Shown: positions 27,340 to 36,400, counted from the first letter of the stretch. The stretch is DNA of 51,591 nt from Oceanospirillaceae bacterium (GCA_013215375.1 JABSRB010000038.1:1-51591); one strand, 5' to 3'. The notes: generated from the sequence alone by a model not told the origin. Program-made: numbers and translations.

Positions 27340-27448
27340 CAGTGTTTTTAGAATGACTTAGTCACCACTTCTAGTATCATCTGTCCCAATCAAATAACGG
27401 GTTAAACTGTCGCTATGTTTAATCAATATTACCTGGGTAACTTTAATA

Positions 27449-27709
27449 ATGTCTATAGAGCAACAAATTGAACAGATCGATAAAAGAATCCTCATTGCCA
27501 GAGTAGTAGATTTACCAGGTACGGTTGTCTTTGGTTTAGCTATTTATGCTAGATTTTACGCCAAAGGGGATGCCTTTGTTAGCTTCTTGAATACGCCTAA
27601 AATTGTTGATTCGATGTTCGTGGCTGGTCTGGTCTTAATGGCGTGGAGTGGCTATAGAATTTTCAAATTAAAGAGGGAGAGAGTTAAACTTTTGAAGTCT
27701 GAGGAGTAA
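27449..27709 (+). CDS. Small membrane protein of unknown function
   Basis: An 86-residue protein with two hydrophobic segments (about 22-40 and 54-72) and charged ends: an acidic/glutamine-rich start and a lysine/arginine-rich tail (FKLKRERVKLLKSEE). That distribution suggests both termini are in the cytoplasm. I recognise no family. It is the only gene between the VWA terminator and the convergent Amt fusion, and its ribosome-binding site is weak. Confidence 0.65.
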   Translation: MSIEQQIEQIDKRILIARVVDLPGTVVFGLAIYARFYAKGDAFVSFLNTPKIVDSMFVAGLVLMAWSGYRIFKLKRERVKLLKSEE

Positions 27710-27723
27710 TGTTTTACAGAAAA

Positions 27724-27751
27724 AGCCAAAGTCGATGCATTTACTCTGGCT
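27724..27751. terminator. Hairpin between convergent genes
   Basis: AGCCAAAGT (27724-27732) and ACTCTGGCT (27743-27751), with one mismatch, A-rich before and T-rich after. It could end either the small membrane protein gene or the Amt fusion. Confidence 0.55.
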
Positions 27752-27784
27752 CTTTGATTGGCGAGCATGCTTAAAACGGGTTTG

Positions 27785-30700
27785 TTATGCAATTTCTCGC
27801 TCTTTTAATAGCTGTGCCAACGCTTCATGTGACATAGGTTTGTAAAAATAATATCCCTGAAACATATCACAACCTAGTTCAGATAAGGTTTTTACCTGCT
27901 CGATAGTTTCAACGCCTTCTGCAACGGTTTTTAAATTAATGCCCTTGGCCAGATTGATAATAGCCTGACAAATTTCTTTGTCTTCCTTCTCATTATTACA
28001 ATCTATGACGAAGGAACGGTCAATTTTTAGGATATCTAAGGGCAGGCGTTTTAAATAATTCATAGAGGAGTAACCCATCCCAAAGTCATCCACAGAGACA
28101 CTTACGCCGCGCTTCTTGATGCGGGTCAATACTGAAATACACAGTTCAATGTCTTTAATTAAAACGCCTTCCGTTATTTCTATTTCTAAATACTTTGCAT
28201 CGATATCAAAGTGCAATAATTGCTGATCGATAAATTCGGCAAAGCCATCAGTAAGTAGATGCCGTTCGGCGATGTTGACAGAAATAGGGATCAATTTTTT
28301 ACCTTGTAAACGGTAGTCTCTTAACTGCTCAAGCACTTTACTAATCACATACTCGCCGATATTAATGATCAGCTCACTGTCTTCAATAATGGGAATGAAT
28401 TCACCGGGGTACACGACTACTTGGTCGTTTTTACGCCAGCGTATCAGAGCTTCAGCTGCTGCAATCTCATGGTTTTCACTGGATACTTTAGGTTGATACA
28501 CCATAAAAAAGGCTTCATTGGTTAACGCAGTCTCTATTTCTTTTTCATATCTCAATGATTTAGTGGCGTCCTCTCTCATATAGTCTTGATAGAGTTGAAA
28601 GTTATCTCTACCTAACTCTTTCGCTTTATACATGGCTATATCAGCTTGTTGAATAATTTCCTGCGTGGTTTGCTCTGATTTCGCACAGTAAGAGATGCCA
28701 ATGCTGGTGGGTATTTTATACGCAGAATCGCCAATAATAATAGGTTTGCGCATTTGCGATAAAATATTGAGCGCCTTATCTTGGATAACATCGATGGTTA
28801 GCTGGCCTTGCATCAAATAGATAAATTCATCGCCTCCCCAGCGGGCGATAATATCCTCGGATCTGGCGACTAATTTTAATCTATTCGCGACCTCACAGAG
28901 CAAACTGTCGCCGGCGTCATGACCAAAGGTATCGTTAATTTTTTTGAAGTTATCTAAGTCTAAGAAAAATAATGCGACTACATGCCCGCCAGTGGTGGTT
29001 TGTTGCAGCGCTTTACTTAGCTCACTCATCAAATGTGTTCTGTTGGATAGTTTTGTGAGAGGGTCATTATAGGCAAGAAAATGCAAACGGTCTTGCATGC
29101 GTCTCTCTTTAGAGGTATCTCGAATATGAAAAATAAATTCTTTACTGGAAAAATATTTCTCTGAAGCTACCGTTATGGTTATTTCAGCGGGGAAATTCTC
29201 ACCACTTATTCTCATTAATACCACATTGGAACGTCGGTTGATTAATAGACCGCCCGCTTGCAAAAAACTAAATTTTAAGCTCTCGTGTGCCGACTGTTTA
29301 TAGTCATCACTAAAGAAAGAGTCGATGAAATTATCACCGATAACGCTTTTTTTGTAGCGGCCAAATAACCGCTCTGCCGAGGGGTTGTACTCAATGATTC
29401 CCCCGTCTTGATCGATAGATACAATCGCATCCATGGATGAGAGCAAAATAGCGCCTTTTCGAGACTCACTGAGTTGATGGTTCTTGATCGCTACATCACG
29501 GTTTTTAATCTCAGAGGCGATTCGGTCTATGACTTGGTTGTATTTTTTGGCGATTTGACCGACTTCAGTAAAAGGCTCTTCTCTTACCTTTTGCGAAAAC
29601 TGTGCTTTTTGGTGTTGTACATCCATCTCACCTAGCAAATCAATTAATTCTGTGGATGCCCGATGCTCGCTAATATTTAAACCAATACGCTCGTTTTCTG
29701 CGGAGACTCGCAACGGTAAAAAGTAGTTGAGAGCACGCATGATGCAGTAACTGACAAAGAAGCTGTAGGCGGCTACGGCCACTACGCCGACCAATTGAAT
29801 GGAAAATTGATCGATGCGTGAGAGACCAGTGCCTAGTTTGTCTAAATCGGCGAATAGCGCCAGTGCCAATGTGCCCCATACCCCGGCAAAAGCATGTACG
29901 GGAATCACCGTTAATGCGTCATCAATTTTAAGTTTTTCTAAGAGGATGCAGCCATAGTAGCAAATCAAACCCGCTACCATACCTATCATCACCGCACTTT
30001 TTACATCAACCGCATGACAGGAGGCGGTAATAGAGACCAGCCCCGCGATGATACCGTTGAGAGACGACTCGACATCGAAATACTTGGTATGCAGGTAATG
30101 CACAAACACACAGGCAAGGCCTCCCCAAATGGCCGCCATGCAGGTATTTAATATAATACCGGGCACTGCGTGGGTGAAAGCCAAGGCGCTGCCGCCATTG
30201 AAACCAAACCATCCAAACCAAATCAACAAAGTCCCCAGGGCTGCTAAAGGTAAATTATGCCCTCCCGGGAAATTAATCCCCGCCTTAAACCTGCCCACCC
30301 TAGGACCTATGATGATAACGGCCGCTAAAGCGATCCAGCCCCCGACAGAGTGCACCACGGTAGAGCCGGCAAAGTCGACAAAGCCGCGTTGTTCTAACCA
30401 GCCTTGGGCTTCTCCTGCATAGGCGCTGCCCCATATCCAATGACCTGTCACGGGATACAAGATAGAGCTGACCATTAAGCTAATTAAGATATAACCATTG
30501 AAAGTCATTCGCTCTGCAACAGCGCCTGAAATGAGGGTGGCGGTCGTGCCGCAAAACATAACTTGAAAGATAAAGAAGCTAATTTGATAGGGAGTTTGAG
30601 AGCCGTCGAATAAAAATGCACTAGTGCCGAATAGTCCCTGATAACTAGATCCAAACATCAGACCAAAGCCAACAATCCAAAACATGGCCCCGGCAAGGAG

Positions 30701-30835
30701 CGCATCGAGAATATTTTTAGCCGCAACGTTGATGCTATTTTTACTGCGTGTACGACCGCTTTCCAAGCACAGAAAACCCGCTTGCATCAAAAATACCAAC
30801 ATTGCACAAAGCAGCAGCCAAAAAGTATCTAACAT
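27785..30835 (-). CDS. Ammonium transporter (Amt) fused to PAS-GGDEF-EAL
   Basis: A 1016-residue inner-membrane protein. Residues about 1-390 are an Amt/Mep/Rh channel with about eleven transmembrane segments, and the paired pore histidines are kept (VHSVGGW about 162, VHAFAGVWG about 313). A linker follows, then PAS (about 455-575, IVSIDQDGGIIEYNPSAERL), GGDEF (about 585-745) and EAL (about 765-1005). The cyclase motif WGGDEF (about 665) is intact, with an RSED product-inhibition site five residues before it. The EAL motifs are intact too (AEALIRW about 793, EITEGVL, DDFGMGYSS, KIDRSF, EGVET). It therefore probably senses ammonium and makes or breaks c-di-GMP. A sigma-54 promoter lies upstream. 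No GlnK gene is adjacent. Confidence 0.95.
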   Translation of the reverse strand: MLDTFWLLLCAMLVFLMQAGFLCLESGRTRSKNSINVAAKNILDALLAGAMFWIVGFGLMFGSSYQGLFGTSAFLFDGSQTPYQISFFIFQVMFCGTTATLISGAVAERMTFNGYILISLMVSSILYPVTGHWIWGSAYAGEAQGWLEQRGFVDFAGSTVVHSVGGWIALAAVIIIGPRVGRFKAGINFPGGHNLPLAALGTLLIWFGWFGFNGGSALAFTHAVPGIILNTCMAAIWGGLACVFVHYLHTKYFDVESSLNGIIAGLVSITASCHAVDVKSAVMIGMVAGLICYYGCILLEKLKIDDALTVIPVHAFAGVWGTLALALFADLDKLGTGLSRIDQFSIQLVGVVAVAAYSFFVSYCIMRALNYFLPLRVSAENERIGLNISEHRASTELIDLLGEMDVQHQKAQFSQKVREEPFTEVGQIAKKYNQVIDRIASEIKNRDVAIKNHQLSESRKGAILLSSMDAIVSIDQDGGIIEYNPSAERLFGRYKKSVIGDNFIDSFFSDDYKQSAHESLKFSFLQAGGLLINRRSNVVLMRISGENFPAEITITVASEKYFSSKEFIFHIRDTSKERRMQDRLHFLAYNDPLTKLSNRTHLMSELSKALQQTTTGGHVVALFFLDLDNFKKINDTFGHDAGDSLLCEVANRLKLVARSEDIIARWGGDEFIYLMQGQLTIDVIQDKALNILSQMRKPIIIGDSAYKIPTSIGISYCAKSEQTTQEIIQQADIAMYKAKELGRDNFQLYQDYMREDATKSLRYEKEIETALTNEAFFMVYQPKVSSENHEIAAAEALIRWRKNDQVVVYPGEFIPIIEDSELIINIGEYVISKVLEQLRDYRLQGKKLIPISVNIAERHLLTDGFAEFIDQQLLHFDIDAKYLEIEITEGVLIKDIELCISVLTRIKKRGVSVSVDDFGMGYSSMNYLKRLPLDILKIDRSFVIDCNNEKEDKEICQAIINLAKGINLKTVAEGVETIEQVKTLSELGCDMFQGYYFYKPMSHEALAQLLKEREIA

Positions 30836-31242
30836 TTTATGAAGAGTCCATTACAAAACGCACCAAAATCGTACAAAAAACAATCAGTCGCGCACGGGAA
30901 TAGCCTTTATGCAGCAAAGTATTTATCTTAAGCGGTATTTTAGCTATTAAAACCAATAGCTTGCAATATATATGCCAGATTAAAGCAGGTTTGTGAATGA
31001 TGTTTTTCTCGCTAATAGTCGTTGGATCTCAGCTGTGCTATGAGAGCAAGGTTATAGTGACGGACGCTGCAAAAACGAGCGTTGGAAAATATAAATAAAG
31101 ATACAAACTAACTATTACATTTTGGCTATTTGATTTAACTGTTTAATCTTAATAAAAAATAGTTACAGTTTATGCTTAAAATTATTTATGCTAGACCCAC
31201 TTATTTAGGATGAATATTGAACGCCTGCCCCGGAGATTTTTA
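30836..31242. other. Divergent intergenic region
   Basis: About 400 bases between the Amt fusion and the D-lactate-dehydrogenase-like gene. Apart from the sigma-54 site I see only AT-rich sequence and no open frame with a ribosome-binding site. Confidence 0.5.
30962..30977 (-). promoter_or_regulatory. Sigma-54 (RpoN) promoter of the Amt fusion
   Basis: On the minus strand the sequence TGGCATATATATTGCA matches the RpoN consensus TGGCACG-N4-TTGCW: GG at -24 and GC at -12 are at the correct spacing. It lies 127 bases upstream of the ATG at 30835. A TGCT-N5-AGCA inverted repeat around 31036-31050 could be an activator site, but it is not a clear NtrC box. Confidence 0.7.
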
Positions 31243-32238
31243 ATGAATGTCACTATGTTTAGCACTAAGCCTTATGACCAGCGTCACTTAGACAGCTTTA
31301 ACCAAGGCTTGCATCATTTCAATTATGTCACTGCACGTTTAACCTCCCAAACAGCGGCGCTAGCTGATGGCAGCGATGCAGTGTGCTGTTTTGTCAACGA
31401 TCAACTCGATGCCGCTTGTCTGGAGCTGTTGGCCGAAATAAATATCAAATATATTGTGATGCGCTGTGCCGGATACAACAATGTTGATCTTCAAAGCTGT
31501 GCAGCACTTAAGCTAACAGTAGTGAGAGTGCCTGACTATTCGCCTTACGCTGTCGCAGAACATGCGGTGGCTTTAATCATGGATTTAAACCGCAATATCC
31601 ACCGCGCTTATGCCCGGGTTAGAGATAACTACTATCTGTTAGATGGGCTGTTAGGCTTTGATATGCATAATAAAACGGTGGGAGTTATTGGCACTGGTAA
31701 AATAGGCCTCTGTTTCATCAAAATCATGCTTGGCTTTGGCTGCCAAGTTATTGCCTATGACATTGCAGAAAATGCAGAGGTGAAAGCCTTAGGCGTTGAT
31801 TATCAGCCGCTAGAGCAGGTATTAGCACAGGCAGATATCGTTTCTTTACACTGCCCGCTTACCAAGGGCACTTATCATCTTGTCGATACTCAGGCTATTG
31901 ATAAAATGAAGCGGGGCGTCATGATCATCAATACCAGTCGCGGTGGTTTGGTGGACACCACCGCCGTTATCGCTGGGCTAAAAACAGGAAAAATCGGTTA
32001 CTTAGGTTTAGATGTTTATGAAGAGGAAACTGAACTGTTTTTTGAGGATTTCTCCAATACAGTACTCCAAGACGATACTTTTGCCAGGCTACTGACATTC
32101 CCTAATGTAGTAGTGACAGGTCACCAAGCCTTCTTTACCCGTGAAGCGCTCGACGCTATATCCAAAGTTACACTTAATAATTTAACAGCCTTAGAAAATG
32201 ATGATTTGAAAAGCGCACAGATTGTTAAATTAAGCTAA
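31243..32238 (+). CDS. D-2-hydroxyacid dehydrogenase, LdhA-type (D-lactate dehydrogenase-like)
   Basis: A 331-residue cytoplasmic NAD-dependent enzyme. The Rossmann motif is GVIGTGKIG (about 140). The catalytic arginine lies in NTSRGGLVDT and the glutamate/histidine pair in LDVYEEE and VTGHQAFFT. The FEDFSNTVLQDD insert and HQAFFT ending are the LdhA signature for reducing pyruvate to D-lactate. ATG 31243 is preferred over 31210 because CGGAGA is nine bases upstream and the remaining N-terminus aligns with the family. The signal peptidase-like gene follows 41 bases after its stop. Confidence 0.88.
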   Translation: MNVTMFSTKPYDQRHLDSFNQGLHHFNYVTARLTSQTAALADGSDAVCCFVNDQLDAACLELLAEINIKYIVMRCAGYNNVDLQSCAALKLTVVRVPDYSPYAVAEHAVALIMDLNRNIHRAYARVRDNYYLLDGLLGFDMHNKTVGVIGTGKIGLCFIKIMLGFGCQVIAYDIAENAEVKALGVDYQPLEQVLAQADIVSLHCPLTKGTYHLVDTQAIDKMKRGVMIINTSRGGLVDTTAVIAGLKTGKIGYLGLDVYEEETELFFEDFSNTVLQDDTFARLLTFPNVVVTGHQAFFTREALDAISKVTLNNLTALENDDLKSAQIVKLS

Positions 32239-32279
32239 ATCAGTTAACTAATACACTTAGTATGAAGGAGGCACAAAAG

Positions 32280-33125
32280 ATGGATTGGAAGCCAAATAAA
32301 TTATTAGCAGTATTGTTAGGTTTTTTTTTACAGCCCATAGGGATGTTGTACATCAATAGAGCCAAGCTGGCGGTTGTCTATTTTTTTCTCGCGGTAATGG
32401 CAGGCGGATTGGATCTTTGGCTGAGCAGTAACCATGTGAGTGGGAGCGAGTATGTTCCATTTACTTTAATTATTATGTCTATTTGCGCTACTCATATTTA
32501 TTATATAGTGAGGGGGCTTGAGCTTGTCTCTAGTCGCACATGGTATAGCCGCTGGTATGGCTTGATGTCAATTTTGATGGTGCTATTACTGGTAACCGTT
32601 TCTTTTAGAACTTTTCTCTATGAGCCTTTTAGGATGCCATCTAGCTCAATGTCGCCAACGCTTATCCCGGGAAATGTGCTAGTCACCTCTAAATGGGGAT
32701 ATGGTAATTACAGTACCTTTGGGGTTTCTTTGGCAAAGGGAAAGCTATCCAAAGTGCTGCAACGAGGCGACGTGTTGGTGTTTGAATATCCTAAAGATCG
32801 CTCCATCAATTATGTGAAAAGAGTGATTGGTTTGCCCGGGGATTCAGTGGAATTTGCTAAAGGTTTGCTAGCGATTAATGGTAGAGCTGTGGCGCGTGAA
32901 TATGCGAGCACTGAAGCAGAGTTTGAGCTGTACAACGAAGCGCTCGACACTGGTGTTTATACGATAAAATTAATGATGAGTCGCCCCGGGGTGAATGGTT
33001 TGGTAAGAGTACCCAAAGGTCACGTTTTTGTGATGGGGGATAATCGTGATAACTCCAATGATAGTAGGTATTGGGGATTTGTCCCGCTGGAAAATATCGT
33101 TGGAAAAATGATGTTTGTTCTTTAA
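32280..33125 (+). CDS. Signal peptidase I (LepB-like), with multi-helix N-terminus
   Basis: A 281-residue membrane protease that cleaves Sec/Tat signal peptides. The catalytic serine lies in MPSSSMSPTL (about 123) and the lysine in YVKRVIGLPGDS (about 180), with the distal box GDNRDNSNDSR. It has about four hydrophobic segments before the catalytic domain, more than the usual one or two. ATG 32280 is chosen because GGAGG is nine bases ahead; an in-frame ATG at 32262 lies before that site. It is not next to lepA, rnc or era, so it is probably an additional signal peptidase. A small membrane protein follows. Confidence 0.9.
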   Translation: MDWKPNKLLAVLLGFFLQPIGMLYINRAKLAVVYFFLAVMAGGLDLWLSSNHVSGSEYVPFTLIIMSICATHIYYIVRGLELVSSRTWYSRWYGLMSILMVLLLVTVSFRTFLYEPFRMPSSSMSPTLIPGNVLVTSKWGYGNYSTFGVSLAKGKLSKVLQRGDVLVFEYPKDRSINYVKRVIGLPGDSVEFAKGLLAINGRAVAREYASTEAEFELYNEALDTGVYTIKLMMSRPGVNGLVRVPKGHVFVMGDNRDNSNDSRYWGFVPLENIVGKMMFVL

Positions 33126-33260
33126 AAAAATATTGGCAGTAAATCTTCGCAGGTTATTAAATATAACTATGAATAGTTACGCAAAATGTTATATTGCGCC
33201 GATTTCTGAATTGAGGATCTGCCTCAATAAAACTGATTATTACAATTTGGGTTGTATCTA

Positions 33261-33500
33261 ATGAACTTATATTACGCGGTTATGTTGGTCCTTAGTGTTG
33301 GTTATTATCTAGTGGCTTGTTTTTATAGCTACAGAATGTTGACTAAATTAGGCGTTAAAATGAATTTTTATTTAGTCACGACCCCTGGCTATTTGTATTT
33401 TGTGGCGAGAAATACCAACCGTAATTTACGCATGCTGACATTGAGTAGTGTCTGCGCTTTCTTACTGGTATTAGTCGCCACGGGCATGCTTGAAGGCTAG
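33261..33500 (+). CDS. Small membrane protein of unknown function
   Basis: A 79-residue protein with hydrophobic segments at about 3-24 and 57-77 and a basic loop between them (YRMLTKLGVKMN, ARNTNRNLRM). The ATG at 33261 is taken instead of an in-frame TTG at 33252. The ribosome-binding site is poor. It may be co-transcribed with the signal peptidase, 135 bases upstream. No family is recognised. Confidence 0.6.
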   Translation: MNLYYAVMLVLSVGYYLVACFYSYRMLTKLGVKMNFYLVTTPGYLYFVARNTNRNLRMLTLSSVCAFLLVLVATGMLEG

Positions 33501-34042
33501 AGAAATACTGGCACTCAGCAGCTTGTAACAGTAACAATCCCTGTTGTTTGTGTTTAAGGCTAGTTCTGACTCTAAAGTGGGAGTTTAGCTATCCTTGTAA
33601 TAAAAAATTTATGCTGTTGCGGCCAGTAATCATGCCACATTAATAGCTTTTATTAGAGTGGGGCATAGCACATCGTCCTTAGGTTGCCATCCGCTGCCTT
33701 TAGCAATAGGACTAATGGTATTTCAAATAGCTTAGGTCGCAAGTTTGCTCGCGAATAGATCTAAGAGCTGCGTACGTTTTAGTAATAAAAATTCTTGATT
33801 TTATGTTTTTAAAAACAATCTATAGTATGATTTACTGAATGTGAATAAATTTTAGAGGTTTGTTTTTACTTAATATTTTTCGTTGCATTGCATCGATTTC
33901 TCTCATTTATAATGTTTAATTATGAGCTTTTTGTAGGTATGGGAATCTTTTCTACTTCCTTAGTAAAGGATAAATATTTTCCTCATAGCTTTGTCATAGA
34001 TTAGCGTCTAAGCTTGAAGTTATTGTAGTTTGAGGAGGCAGG
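33501..34042. other. Gene-free spacer upstream of the repeat-bearing binding-protein gene
   Basis: About 540 bases. It is AT-rich from 33780 with long T runs. No open frame with a ribosome-binding site is seen. GAGGAGG (34032-34038) is the ribosome-binding site for ATG 34043. Confidence 0.55.
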
Positions 34043-34789
34043 ATGCCTAGATATTACTTAAGCGGTTTTTTCATAATGTTAGTCAGTAGTCAGTAGTCAG
34101 TAGTCAGTAGTCAATTGGCTCTTGCGGACCCTAAGGTTCATAAAGTGACGCTGGCTACGCATAATTTGTGTCCCTATGGATGTTATCAAGCTAATGGTTC
34201 AAGCGTTAGCAAGTCTAAGTTACGTTTTTCAGGAGTGGCAGTTGATGTGGTTCACTGTTCTTTGAAAAAAATGTCGATTCAGTTAGAAATATCAGTACTA
34301 CCTTGGAAAAGAGCAGAAAAGGCGGCGAGCGAAGCAGTAGTTGATGGTTTTTTTGCCGCTTCCCAAAACTCTGTACGCGATGACTTTGCGACCATGTCAG
34401 CGGTTATAGCTGAACAAAAATGGCAATGGTTTTTATTGAGTGATAGCCCGTTAGATCCTTTGCAATTATCCTTTAAACATAATGCAACAGTGTCAGGGTT
34501 TAGAGGTTCCAATATGTTATTTTGGCTCAAAAAAAATAACTATCAAGTCGCGGCCACAGCGATAGATACCCAAGGCCTACTCAAACTTTTATTAAGAGGG
34601 CGGGTCGATGCGGTACTTGCCAATAATTATGTGATGAAAGAGGTTATCACGGATCAACATTTGCTCGACAAAATTAAAGTTTATACCCTTAAAAATAAAC
34701 CTTTAGGCGTTTATTTTGGTAAATCATTTCTCTCTCAATATCCCTCCTTCTTAAAAGAATTCAACGCTAATGTTAGCAAATGTCGTTAA
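34043..34789 (+). CDS. Periplasmic solute-binding protein, interrupted in the signal peptide by a heptamer repeat
   Basis: ATG 34043 has a strong GAGGAGG site and begins a signal peptide (MPRYYLSGFFIMLVSSQ), but a TAG stop at 34094-34096, inside the 7-bp repeat, ends it. The same frame then resumes (LALADPKVHKVTLATHNLCP) and stays open to 34789, giving a family-3-like extracellular binding protein of about 220 residues. With 1.7 instead of 4.7 repeat copies the frame runs straight through and gives a normal signal peptide ending ALA-DP. A downstream TTG at 34115 could give a short cytoplasmic form but has no ribosome-binding site. It is either a phase-OFF state or a recent pseudogene. No transport permease is nearby. 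Confidence 0.75.
34081..34113. repeat. 7-bp tandem repeat (AGTCAGT)4.7
   Basis: Four perfect copies plus AGTCA, inside the signal-peptide codons of the binding-protein gene. Three tandem units (21 bases) restore frame but place a TAG in every reading phase, so arrays of three or more full copies always block translation. Confidence 0.95.
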
Positions 34790-34984
34790 CAAAATAATTG
34801 CTGTTAGCTGAGGATACTTTGAAATATTCACGAATGGATTATTGTGCCCACTCCAAAAACATAAGTTAAAATGTGTTAGTTTTTAGGTAAGCAATATTTC
34901 ATTGTTTTAACATTACTTTTAGTACAAACAGGTACCATTGAATCACCCTTTTAGGGAATGTTTTGGAACGAGTTGATTTTTAAA

Positions 34985-35008
34985 CCTGCCCTGCGGGGAG
35001 AAGGCAGG
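34985..35008. terminator. Hairpin downstream of the DUF3127 gene
   Basis: CCTGCC (34985-34990) and GGCAGG (35003-35008) over a 12-base loop. It lies 57 bases beyond the stop of the leftward DUF3127 gene, followed on that strand by an AT-rich stretch but no clean T tract. Confidence 0.4.
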
Positions 35009-35064
35009 GATCTCAGAATTATTTATATGTATTCAGTAATTTCAAACCAATATTACTCAATAGC

Positions 35065-35412
35065 TTAGAACGGCACTTCGTCGTCAAAATCAGTGGTTGG
35101 CATATTGGTGTCATAGTTCGGCGTTTGATCGTATTGATCTCCCGCTGTCGCGCTTTGTATTTTCCAGCCCACCAAGTTATTAAAGTAACGACCGTTGTAT
35201 TCGCGCCCGCGAATATCAAAAGTAACTACAACTTGCTGCCCAGGTTGCACTGCATCTAATAAGCTTACTTTGTCTTGCACAAACTCGATATTGATATCCT
35301 GCGGATACTTACCCTCTTCAACCGTTACCACCATCTCACGCTTAGTAAAACCGCTGTTAAAGCTTTGGGGATCCTGAATTAACTTTACCTTTCCGGTCAG
35401 TTCGTAAGCCAT
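35065..35412 (-). CDS. DUF3127 OB-fold-like protein with SSB-type acidic tail
   Basis: A 115-residue protein. The core (about 3-85) follows the DUF3127 pattern: a first strand ELTGKVKLI, then FTKREMVVTV, then INIEFVQDK and DIRGREYNGRYFNNLVGWKI. This is a predicted OB-like beta barrel. The C-terminus is a flexible glutamine/aspartate/threonine-rich tail ending in FDDEVPF, very like the DDDIPF tip by which single-stranded-DNA-binding proteins recruit repair enzymes. DUF3127 is better known from Bacteroidetes, so horizontal origin is possible. AGGTAGAG precedes the ATG. A role in DNA metabolism is inference. Confidence 0.8.
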   Translation of the reverse strand: MAYELTGKVKLIQDPQSFNSGFTKREMVVTVEEGKYPQDINIEFVQDKVSLLDAVQPGQQVVVTFDIRGREYNGRYFNNLVGWKIQSATAGDQYDQTPNYDTNMPTTDFDDEVPF

Positions 35413-35631
35413 TGTCTCTACCTTGAATCGCTAAATTTAAAGGTTGCTATTAAAGCAGAATCGGCAGGGGATTACTTTAAATATTTGTTCGAGGTTGTTG
35501 ACAGAAAGGGATTCAAACAGAGCGGTACTAGAAGAGTTAAGGGTTTTTAGTGGTATGAGTTTTTTTGGTCTATGCTGAATAGAGAATAAACTTCGTACTG
35601 TTTGGACTAATTCTTATTAAAAGGGGGATAC

Positions 35632-36396
35632 ATGAAAATTATACTAAAAAAAATATTGTTTGTTTTTATGTTAATAGGTTCTGCATATTTACCTAAGGCA
35701 TCTTATGCACAAGAACTTATCGTTGCTATTGACGACTTCCCACCATGGAATATAACCACATCTGAGCCGATTAGTGGTATTAATGTGGATATTTTAACAG
35801 AGCTTTCTCAGCGTTTAGATTTACAACTGTCGTTTATTAAATGTCCTTGGAAGCGATGTCTAAAAATGATGCGCAGTGGACAGGTAGATATTATTCCCGG
35901 CTTGTTAAAAAGGGCTGAAAGAGAAGAGTATATGGAATATATAAATCCACCTTATAAAGAAGAATCCACTAAAGCTTTCTATGTACACAGAGGAAAAGAG
36001 CAGTTAATTAGTAAATACCAAGACCTGTATAAATTGAATGTGGGTGTTGTGGCAGGAAATAAATATTTTTTACCTTTTGATGAAGATCAAAAAATTATTA
36101 AACAAGCAGCAAATAGCGAGTTACAACAGCTGAGAATGTTAGAAAAACGTAGAGTACATACATTCGTAGGAACTGCGTCGCAAATAGACTATTTAATAAT
36201 AGCAGAAGGGCTTCAACATAAATTTGTAAAAGCTGACTATAAATATAATGAAAAAATTAATGTTCATCTGGCCGTCTCTAAAAAATCTAAATTCGCTAAT
36301 GAAATATCACAATTCGATGCACAGATCCAAAAGATGAAAGCGGAGGGGGTTATCGATAAAATCATTACTGATTTTTACAAAAATATACAGAAATAG
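35632..36396 (+). CDS. Extracellular solute-binding protein, family 3 type
   Basis: A 254-residue periplasmic protein. Signal peptide to about residue 26 (cleavage after SYA), then ELIVAIDDFPPWNI and ISGINVDILTELSQRL, the typical first lobe of amino-acid-type binding proteins. The hinge and second lobe (KLNVGVVAGNKYF) and C-terminal helices follow. AAGGGGGA precedes the ATG. There is no permease or ATPase in the neighbourhood, so it is an orphan receptor that may deliver ligand to a distant transporter or to a sensor. The fold is clear, the ligand is not. Confidence 0.85.
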   Translation: MKIILKKILFVFMLIGSAYLPKASYAQELIVAIDDFPPWNITTSEPISGINVDILTELSQRLDLQLSFIKCPWKRCLKMMRSGQVDIIPGLLKRAEREEYMEYINPPYKEESTKAFYVHRGKEQLISKYQDLYKLNVGVVAGNKYFLPFDEDQKIIKQAANSELQQLRMLEKRRVHTFVGTASQIDYLIIAEGLQHKFVKADYKYNEKINVHLAVSKKSKFANEISQFDAQIQKMKAEGVIDKIITDFYKNIQK

Positions 36397-36400
36397 CCAT

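Noticed and set aside
34115-34789. TTG 34115 as the true start of the binding protein
   Set aside because: It lacks a ribosome-binding site and would remove the signal peptide; the upstream ATG with GAGGAGG is a far better start.
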